Origin: Acidobacteriota bacterium
GTDB lineage: Bacteria; Acidobacteriota; Terriglobia; Terriglobales; Acidobacteriaceae
DNA length: 48,885 nucleotides
NCBI GenBank assembly: GCA_003225055.1
Contig: QIAU01000184.1
Span: 1-48,885 of the forward strand
Direction: 5' to 3'
Below are positions 19,009 through 25,631 of this stretch, one piece after another; position 1 is the stretch's first letter, and every line of letters starts with the position of its first letter. Under the pieces are notes generated by a model, which made no database searches, was not told the origin of the DNA, and was given only the letters and a program-made list of their open reading frames with translations. The position numbers were made by a program, and so were the translations under genes.

Positions 19009-20760
19009 ATGGATGATCTCAGCTTTAGGTCGCCGCGTCCCAGACGTAGGTGCGACGCAAGTACACAGATTATGCTCCTCAGTCTTAGAGTCCCGCGTGG
19101 GTTACTCACAGGGGGTGTAGGCCTTCTGCTGGTAATGAGTATCGGCTGCTCCAAACGAGCAGTGTCGCGGCGCCCTTCTGTCCCGGTGCCTTCGGCGGCG
19201 ACGCAAAGACTCGCTCCTGCCCAGAGTACATTTTTCTCGACCGCTGCAGAGGAGTCCTATTCGACGTACCAGCTTGCCGGCGATGGGGATCTATGGCCGT
19301 CCTGCTGGGCCGACGACGATAACTTGTACACGGCGAATGGAGACGGCAAAGCTTTCAACGGAGGCTCACGACTCTACGACATGGCCGTGAGCCTCGTCTC
19401 CGGTATGCCTCCGAACTTGAGCGGAAGGACCTTGGCAACCGACGTAGGCACAAATTGGAGCGGTCGGCACTACAACCGCAAACCCACGGGAATGCTGTGT
19501 GTGGATGGCGCCATCTATCTCGCATTCCAAAACTTGCAAAAGCGCCATTTTGATGACGCCCCTGCAGCATCGATCGCCAAATCTACCGATCACGGGGTCA
19601 CCTGGACGTGGGATCGTACCGCTCCGATGTTCGGCGCATCGCGGCGCGCGAGCGATCCAGCAGCCCATAAGTTTACGACCATATTTTTTCTCGATTACGG
19701 CAGGAACTACGGCAATGCGATCGACGGCTTTGTTTACGCCTACGGCCTGGATAACAATTGGCGAGACCAGCAGGATCTCTATTTGGCGCGCGCGCCAAGG
19801 CGCAGCATCCTTGATCGCCGCGCTTGGGAATTCTTTGCCGGAGTAGATTCGAGCGGGGTCCCTGCCTGGTCAAGCGATATCGGAAACAAAAAGCCCGCGT
19901 TGACGGACAACCGCTCGCTGTATCCGGTGGTATTCGGACACGGATGCCCCCACAAGCAGCATGTCATCGCTCAGGGTGGCGTGGTTTACGACGCTCCCCT
20001 GCACCGCTACATCTTTGCCTCGTGGTCCTGCGCGACGCAACAATTTTATGAGGCGGCGAATCCGTGGGGGCCTTGGAACCTATTCCTATCTGACGATTTC
20101 GGTCCATTACGCCTACCTCACAACTATGGACAATATGGCACTAGCATTCCCTCGAAGTTCATCAGCACCGATGGCTTGACTCTATACCTACAGAGCAATG
20201 TGTGGGTCCACGCGTACACTTTTTCTTTGCGCAAATTGTACTTGCAGACGTATAGCCCGGTAGGCCCGGCCAACCACCTGTCGGACGTCGATCTCACGCT
20301 CGCACCCGGAGCCAGAGCAATCAGCAAGAGCACTCATTTTGGATCTCTATGCGCGTTGAACTGCGCCGATCAGATCAGCGGCAGCAACGGAAACAAGAGC
20401 GAGGACGACTTTGACGAAGAGACAAAGACGACGGACTGGTGGGGCTACATCTGGCCTCAGACATACACGATAAACACTGTCATATACAGGACCGGAAGCA
20501 TGTTTCCGAGAGGCGGCTGGTACGCTCGCACTCTCCGAGTCCAGGTACGCCAAGACTTTCGTTGGATCGATGTGCCGGAAGTTACTATAAGTCCCTCGTA
20601 TCCCTATGACCGCAGAGCAGGAGATTACTCTACTTATACCTTTACCTTTAAGGCGGTGTCGGGAGACGGCGTGCGCATTATCGGAACGCCGGGCGGGGAT
20701 TCTCATTTCACTTCGATCAGTCACCTTGCCGTCTATTTCACTCAGCGTGGCCCTTTATAG
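19009..20760 (+). CDS. DUF4185-like beta-propeller lipoprotein with C-terminal discoidin-like domain
   Basis: 583 residues. A lipoprotein signal ends LLLVMSIGCSK. The central region has the spacing of DUF4185 propellers: GDGDLWPSCWADDDNLYTAN, MAVSLVSGMPPNLSG, KPTGMLCVDGAIYLAF, STDHGVTWTWD, DGFVYAY and EAANPWGPWNL. The last ~150 residues look like an F5/8-type carbohydrate-binding beta-sandwich. DUF4185 includes the endo-D-arabinanases now placed in GH183; assignment to that activity here is inference. The start could be ATG 19009 or 19072; neither has a strong ribosome site. A GH172-type gene starts 16 bases after the stop, so the two are surely cotranscribed. Confidence 0.65.
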   Translation: MDDLSFRSPRPRRRCDASTQIMLLSLRVPRGLLTGGVGLLLVMSIGCSKRAVSRRPSVPVPSAATQRLAPAQSTFFSTAAEESYSTYQLAGDGDLWPSCWADDDNLYTANGDGKAFNGGSRLYDMAVSLVSGMPPNLSGRTLATDVGTNWSGRHYNRKPTGMLCVDGAIYLAFQNLQKRHFDDAPAASIAKSTDHGVTWTWDRTAPMFGASRRASDPAAHKFTTIFFLDYGRNYGNAIDGFVYAYGLDNNWRDQQDLYLARAPRRSILDRRAWEFFAGVDSSGVPAWSSDIGNKKPALTDNRSLYPVVFGHGCPHKQHVIAQGGVVYDAPLHRYIFASWSCATQQFYEAANPWGPWNLFLSDDFGPLRLPHNYGQYGTSIPSKFISTDGLTLYLQSNVWVHAYTFSLRKLYLQTYSPVGPANHLSDVDLTLAPGARAISKSTHFGSLCALNCADQISGSNGNKSEDDFDEETKTTDWWGYIWPQTYTINTVIYRTGSMFPRGGWYARTLRVQVRQDFRWIDVPEVTISPSYPYDRRAGDYSTYTFTFKAVSGDGVRIIGTPGGDSHFTSISHLAVYFTQRGPL

Positions 20761-20776
20761 ATAATGGAGGAACAAA

Positions 20777-21907
20777 ATGGCGCGGTTCACACTGCTCAGC
20801 ATACTTGTTTGTAGCTTTATGCTTTCTGCTTATGGCCAGACTTCGGGTTGGCAGCCAGATCTCAGCCGACAGCAAACGTATGTGGCGCACCGGGCCTCGA
20901 GCGCCGACCCGACGGGGGCGAATGCAGATTTCCGTTCAGTTGCGCCGGGTACGACTCTAACCGTGTTAGATGTCGATGGTCCGGGTACGATCTCGCACAT
21001 TTGGTTCACGATTGCGGATTCCGAGCCCTATCACCTGAAGCGCATCGTACTGCGCATTTATTGGGACCAAGAACAATCACCCAGTGTGGAAGCCCCGATC
21101 GGAGACTTCTTTGGACTTGGACTTGGCTATTACTATCGCTGGCAGTCCGAACTGCTCTCGGTCGGGAGCGACAAGAGCTTAAACTGCTTCTTCCCCATGC
21201 CGTTCCAGGGTCACGCGCGGATTACCGTTACCAACGAAGGCGAGCGGCCCATTGGGAGCTTCTACTACAACATTGATTACCGGACAGATTCTCATCCATT
21301 CCCTGCTGACATTGTGTACTTCCACGCGCAATATCAGCAGGCGCAGCCGAATCGCGGTTGGACGAACTCCTGGACGAATAACCAGGATCCGTCCGTGAAT
21401 AATCGCACCAATTTGAGCGGGCAGGGCAACTATGTATGGATGGAGGCGAAAGGGCATGGGCAGTATGTCGGAGTAACCATGTCGGTGCTGCAGAATCAGG
21501 ACTTCTGGTGGGGAGAAGGGGACGACATGTTCTTCATTGACGGAGAAACGACGCCCTCGATTGTGGGAACCGGATCGGAAGATTACTTTCTAGGTGCCTG
21601 GGACTTCGGCGGCAAGCCGTTTTCCTATCAGTTGTACGGCGCCCCCGTTGTAGGGGAGGAGTTGGCGGGCAGCAGGTCGAGCGTGTATCGCTTTCACCTG
21701 GATTCTCCCATTCCCTTCCATCAATCATTCAAAGCGACGATCGAGCATGGGAATGCGAACCACCGCTCCGACAACTATTATTCTGTTGCGTACTGGTATC
21801 AGGCCGAACCTCATCAGCCGTTTCCGCCGTTACCGCCTGTTGCGCAAAGATTGCCGGCGCTGCAGATGGTAGGAGGGCCGGGCAATGGTCCGGCTCACTC
21901 CGAGTAG
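20777..21907 (+). CDS. Secreted GH172-type (DUF2961) glycoside hydrolase
   Basis: 376 residues with a signal peptide (LLSILVCSFMLSAYG). Family hallmarks appear in order: GPGTISHIWF (~69), LRIYWDQEQSPSVEAPIGDF (~92), CFFPMPFQGHARI (~137), YFHAQYQQ (~181), DFWWGEGDDMFFIDG (~242) and GTGSEDYF (~264). E247 and E268 are 21 residues apart, as in the catalytic pair recalled for GH172. The start ATG 20777 follows TGGAGGAACAAA. It forms a pair with the DUF4185-like gene. The last residues (GPGNGPAHSE) and stop coincide with the apparent 3' end of an antisense group II intron, so the tail may have been altered by the insertion. Confidence 0.88.
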   Translation: MARFTLLSILVCSFMLSAYGQTSGWQPDLSRQQTYVAHRASSADPTGANADFRSVAPGTTLTVLDVDGPGTISHIWFTIADSEPYHLKRIVLRIYWDQEQSPSVEAPIGDFFGLGLGYYYRWQSELLSVGSDKSLNCFFPMPFQGHARITVTNEGERPIGSFYYNIDYRTDSHPFPADIVYFHAQYQQAQPNRGWTNSWTNNQDPSVNNRTNLSGQGNYVWMEAKGHGQYVGVTMSVLQNQDFWWGEGDDMFFIDGETTPSIVGTGSEDYFLGAWDFGGKPFSYQLYGAPVVGEELAGSRSSVYRFHLDSPIPFHQSFKATIEHGNANHRSDNYYSVAYWYQAEPHQPFPPLPPVAQRLPALQMVGGPGNGPAHSE

Positions 21908-22010
21908 AGGAGACCCGGTGAGCGGTAGGTGTTCTTTGGCTGTGTCCGCCGTTTCCAGCTTCGTGCCCGAATAAGTCCACCATGGCTCGCCGGGGAGCTC
22001 CCCCCTCACG

Positions 22011-22043
22011 GATCCCGCCGTGCAGATTTTCCGCAGCGGGTTC
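22011..22043 (-). ncRNA. Group II intron domain V (catalytic RNA hairpin)
   Basis: On the minus strand GAACCCGC pairs with GCGGGATC, and an inner stem TGCGG/TCTGCA closes an A-rich loop, separated by a CG bulge. The 33-base size, the position directly after the maturase stop codon and the following CCGTGAGGG are typical of domain V. Confidence 0.7.
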
Positions 22044-22044
22044 T

Positions 22045-23355
22045 TCAGGCGTGACTCCCTGCGCCCGCCCAGGCATGTGTGATCCTCGGTCGCAACAGCG
22101 GGTACTGACGTAGGATTTCCGCATATCGCTCCCACGTCAGTGGCCGCCCACGGGTGCGGCGACTCAGCCATTCTCGCCAGATACGCCGGACCCTCCGGTA
22201 GAACTGCCATAGACTGCAGTAGTTCGTCGGGCGACCGTAGTACTGGTAGTGGCCGCGGAGCTTGGCGTTGAGGGTTTTCTGCTGCTCGTTCACCGGCTCG
22301 TGGCGGTGCTGTCTGCACCACTCGGAGACCGCCATCAGCCCTCTGCGGAGCCGTTTCGCGATCGTCCTCACGTGCACGGTGAACTTCCCCTTTCGACTGC
22401 GGGCGCATATATGTGAGAAGCCGAGGAAGTTGAAGGTTTCGGGTTTCTTCCCCTGCCGCTTCGCGTTCCTCGCCGCATTGCGCCCGAATTCAATCAGCCG
22501 CGTCTTTTCCGGATGCAGTGTCAGACCGTACTTCTCGAACCGTTTCGGCAGGACACTGAGCACCTTTTCCGCGTCCTCCTTGTGCTGAAAGCACAGGATG
22601 GCATCGTCGGCGAAACGGATCTCGTAGGCTTCCCCTTTCAAGCGGGGCTTCACGACTTCCTCGAACCATTGGTCGAGAATGTAGTGAAGATAGGTGTTGG
22701 CCAGGAGCGGACTTATTGGTTGCCCCTGTCCCGTCCCTGTTTCGCTCACGAGCAGTCTGCCGTTGTCGATGGCTCCCACCTTGATCCATTTCTGGATCAG
22801 GCGAAGCACGCTGCCGTCGTTTACGCGTCTCTCGATCATCTCTACCAGGGCCGATCGGACTATGGAATCGAAGTAGGCGCGAATGTCAATTTCCAGGATC
22901 CATCCCGTGGGCCGGGTACAGATAACCCTTCCCACTTCGTCCAGGGCTTGGTGTTGCCCACGTCCGGGCCGAGACCCGTAGGAGCACTGGAGAAAATCCT
23001 GCTCGTAGATGGCATTCAGCAGGTCAACCACCGCCTTCTGCACCAGCTTATCCTCAAGAGCCGGAATCGAGATCGGCCTCTGTTTCCCGTCCTCTTTGGG
23101 GATATAGACCCGGCGCAGCGGTTGTGCCCGATACTTGCCTTCTTTGAGCCGCTGATGGAGTTGACGGATATTCTCCTCGACGTTCGTCTCGTACTGTTCG
23201 TACGTGACCCCGTCGATCCCTGCACTGGCATCCTTTCGTAGACTCCGGAATGCCTCCTCCAACTTCTCCACTGTGATCAGGTGAGCGATCGATGAGAATT
23301 GTCGCTTCGAATCGTCCTTAGCGAGTTCAGCTATTCTGTCGATGTCTGTGGACAT
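22045..23355 (-). CDS. ltrA: Group II intron reverse transcriptase/maturase
   Basis: 436 residues from ATG 23355. Reverse transcriptase blocks are visible: GIDGVTYEQYE (~47), RRVYIPKEDGKQRPISIP (~81), GSRPGRGQHQAL (~127), DIRAYFDSI (~157), GTGQGQPISPLLANTYLH (~207) and the active site RFADDA (248-251), followed by the thumb and the maturase domain (LRGHYQYYGRPTNY). No HNH endonuclease domain is present. It helps splice its host intron RNA and reverse-splices it into DNA. The frame is open further upstream to 23625, but those codons lie in ribozyme sequence and do not resemble the family. The catalytic motif is intact. Confidence 0.92.
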   Translation of the reverse strand: MSTDIDRIAELAKDDSKRQFSSIAHLITVEKLEEAFRSLRKDASAGIDGVTYEQYETNVEENIRQLHQRLKEGKYRAQPLRRVYIPKEDGKQRPISIPALEDKLVQKAVVDLLNAIYEQDFLQCSYGSRPGRGQHQALDEVGRVICTRPTGWILEIDIRAYFDSIVRSALVEMIERRVNDGSVLRLIQKWIKVGAIDNGRLLVSETGTGQGQPISPLLANTYLHYILDQWFEEVVKPRLKGEAYEIRFADDAILCFQHKEDAEKVLSVLPKRFEKYGLTLHPEKTRLIEFGRNAARNAKRQGKKPETFNFLGFSHICARSRKGKFTVHVRTIAKRLRRGLMAVSEWCRQHRHEPVNEQQKTLNAKLRGHYQYYGRPTNYCSLWQFYRRVRRIWREWLSRRTRGRPLTWERYAEILRQYPLLRPRITHAWAGAGSHA

Positions 23356-24199
23356 AATAGTTCGAGCTCTGAGTCTCGTTATGTCTCCTTTCAACAGATT
23401 CGTACGCCTGCTTCCCCCTTCCCTCCAGTGGATCCTGTGGCCGCCCCTTGCGGGAGCCCTGCAGTTCTCCACCTTCCTCGGTAATATGGGGTTGTAAGAC
23501 GGCTCGACCATCCGTCCGTGCTTCCTCCGGTCGACCCTCGGTTGCACATACCTCCCGACCCCATTCCAGAGGCAGTCCTCCTGGTGTGAGAGGAGATGGA
23601 GAGCCCTCTTCGGTTCCTGGGCCATCCCTTTGGAGCCTGCCCTGGGCTAGGGACACCGCCGATCCCAGCACGACCTCGCAATAGCGGTCGCTGCCGGATG
23701 CTGCCTTCCGCTAGGCTAAACACGTTGGCATCGGGACGATATTAGATTTCGGTGCTGAACCCTCACGGCCTGCTACCTTGTTGTCTACGCTTCGCACCCA
23801 CCAGTCGCCCGGTGAATGGCAAGACTCACTACTGACCTGTCTGCTCGACTTTGATCAGGCGGGATTTGCACCCGCTGGATGACATTAAGAGGTTTCACTA
23901 ATTCATCGTCAGATCCTCCTCTTCCAAGCTTTTCCGAACGCGATAGCCTGCTAATTGATATCGTTGCCATTGAAGGTGCTCGTCCCGATTTCTTGCCAAC
24001 TTCCTCGTTACGTCAACTCAATGAGCGGACATGAGAAGACAGCTGCTCCTTTCGCACATTTGGCAGCCATTCAGATGCGGCATCGACTGACGGAGTGCAA
24101 GACATCTCAGTAGATGAGACTGTCTGGAAACTGAAGGACTAGCGTTTGCTGTCGGGAGAAATTAAAGAAGCGTTGATTTCTGTTGCCTTCGGATCGATG

Positions 24200-24720
24200 C
24201 TGTTTGCCATTTCGAAGGTGTTGCACTCACAGTCAGCCTCCGGCCGGGCGGCCGATGGCCGACTCGCGTCTCCTGTGCGAAGGCAGGTCGTGGGAGGCGA
24301 ATCGCCGTGCTGAGAAGGCAAGCGACGGTGCAATTCCGATCCCGGCAAATTTCGTAGATGTGACTTCGTCAAGCGGAGTGCAATTTGAATATCTTTAGTC
24401 CGCACACATCGAAAAAATATCTGCTTGAGACAATGGGGGCTGGCGTGGCGCTTTTCGATTGCGACAACGATGGACGCGTTGATGCGGTGGTGCCAGCAAC
24501 GATGGACCCATTCACATATTGCCCAACAAGACTCGAACTCTAAACCATTGGGTTACATTAGAACTCGTCGGTCACCGGAGTAATCGTGATGCGATCGGAG
24601 CGGAAGTCAATCGGAGCACAGCGAAGGGCTCGCAGTACGCGACTGTGAAACGGCGCCGGCAGCTATCGGTCTTCCAGTGACAAGCGAGTACAATTTGGCC
24701 TTGAGCTTAGCTTAGGAATG
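24200..24720 (+). pseudogene. Remnant of a CRTAC1/UnbV-ASPIC type secreted protein
   Basis: Three pieces of one family are found in order but in different frames. ANFVDVTSSSGVQFEYL ends at a TAG near 24398. KYLLETMGAGVALFDCDNDG continues in another frame after an A-run near 24415. NHWVTLELVGHRSNRDAIGA (from ~24542) and GSYRSSSDKRVQFGLEL (~24658) belong to the C-terminal UnbV/ASPIC domain, again in two frames. The FG-GAP propeller of several hundred residues normally lying between the second and third pieces is absent. The protein is therefore broken by a large deletion and at least two frameshifts. The stretch between the intron (24057) and 24200 shows nothing clear. Confidence 0.75.
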
Positions 24721-24796
24721 AATAATCTATGATTGCGAAATCCAAAATGTGAGGAATGAAGACGAGCAGTGCCTTTCTGAATAAGCTCGAGGTTTG

Positions 24797-24808
24797 TGGA
24801 ATGATTCA
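24797..24808 (+). promoter_or_regulatory. Degenerate LacI-type operator upstream of the SDR gene
   Basis: TGGAATGATTCA differs from TGAAWCGWTTCA at two positions. It is preceded by TTTG and followed by TT, as in the isomerase promoter, and lies 20 bases before the SDR start at 24828. It may be a decayed member of the same operator set. Confidence 0.3.
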
Positions 24809-24827
24809 TTGCGAAGTTGAGAATCAC

Positions 24828-25331
24828 ATGAACTTAAGCCTGGAAGACAAAGTTATTTTGATAACCGGGGTGCTCACGTCTTTGCAGCGCAACCTTGTGC
24901 ATTACTATGCTGTCACGCAAGCGGTGTTGCCGTTTCTCAGGCAATCGCAAGGTTGCATCGTAAACATTGCCTCAAAGGTGGCCATCACAGGACAAGGCGG
25001 CACTTCTGGGTACGCTGCGGCTAAAGGAGCGGTTTTGGCACTCACTGAAGACTGGGCGGCAGAACTGTCGGCATTTGGAATTCGCGTAAACGCTGTTGTG
25101 CCTGCGGAGGTCATGACGCCGCAATATAAAAGATCGGTGTCGCAATTCCCAGCATCTGAGGAGAAATTGCGCAGCATTGCTTCCAAGGTCACTCTAGGGC
25201 AGCGCATGACTGAACCTGACGAGATCGCGTTCATGGTTGCTTTCCTCTTGTCGGGCAAGTCTGCGGGTGTCAACGGACAGTCGCTCTTTGTGGACGGCGG
25301 GTACGCTCATCTGGATCGTCGTTTGAGTTGA
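24828..25331 (+). CDS. Short-chain dehydrogenase (L-fucose dehydrogenase-like) lacking its cofactor-binding part
   Basis: 167 residues from ATG 24828; the family is usually about 255. The N-terminus LSLEDKVILITG is the first Rossmann strand, but the glycine-rich motif, the next two strands and NNAG are missing: the sequence jumps at about base 24870 to TSLQRNLVHYYAVTQAVLPF. The rest is intact, with IVNIASK (catalytic Ser), SGYAAAKG (Tyr-x-x-x-Lys), RVNAVVPAEVMTP and the C-terminal SLFVDGGYAHLDR. The parent looks like an SDR that oxidises fucose or a related sugar in non-phosphorylative catabolism. Without the NAD(P) site it should be inactive. The frame remains open across the deletion. Confidence 0.75.
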   Translation: MNLSLEDKVILITGVLTSLQRNLVHYYAVTQAVLPFLRQSQGCIVNIASKVAITGQGGTSGYAAAKGAVLALTEDWAAELSAFGIRVNAVVPAEVMTPQYKRSVSQFPASEEKLRSIASKVTLGQRMTEPDEIAFMVAFLLSGKSAGVNGQSLFVDGGYAHLDRRLS

Positions 25332-25631
25332 GGCTATGATCGAATCTTCTTCTTCGCGGCATTGCGGCCGCATGCGAGCTCGCAGCTCAGTTGAAATTGT
25401 CCTGCCCGCTATGACTCAATGCCACGCAATGACGTTTCCAAGCGGAGAAATAAGCAGGGACGACGGCGCTCAAATAAGTTGACCTGAGTTCTTCTCGGAT
25501 TTAATTGATCCCATCCATTCACAGCAGGGAGAGAAGAGAACTTTTTCCCCAGCGGTTGGTTGGTTTTGATTAAGAGTGGGCTGCTGGAGGGTAAGAGGAG
25601 AATGCGGGGTTATGACGGAGGGCGGGGAACA

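Larger units (their letters stand above)
21900..24057 (-). mobile_element. Group II intron (about 2.1 kb, minus strand)
   Basis: A maturase/reverse transcriptase gene (22045-23355) is flanked by ribozyme sequence. Downstream, domain V folds at 22043-22011. Upstream, a domain I-type element GCGGGTGCAAATCCCGCC lies near 23865. A GTGCG consensus 5' end is at 24057. The 3' end is not fixed: CTCCTCTACTCG at about 21913-21902 resembles a domain VI end with a bulged A, which would make domain VI unusually long; otherwise it ends nearer 21960. The element is antisense to the GH172 gene and abuts or overlaps its stop codon. Confidence 0.75.

Noticed and set aside
23356-23625. N-terminal extension of the maturase frame
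   Set aside because: Residues before MSTDIDRI do not resemble the family and come from intron RNA sequence.
23785-23970. Small minus-strand frame upstream of the maturase
   Set aside because: It lies in ribozyme domain I sequence (GCGGGTGCAAATCCCGCC) and is not a protein.
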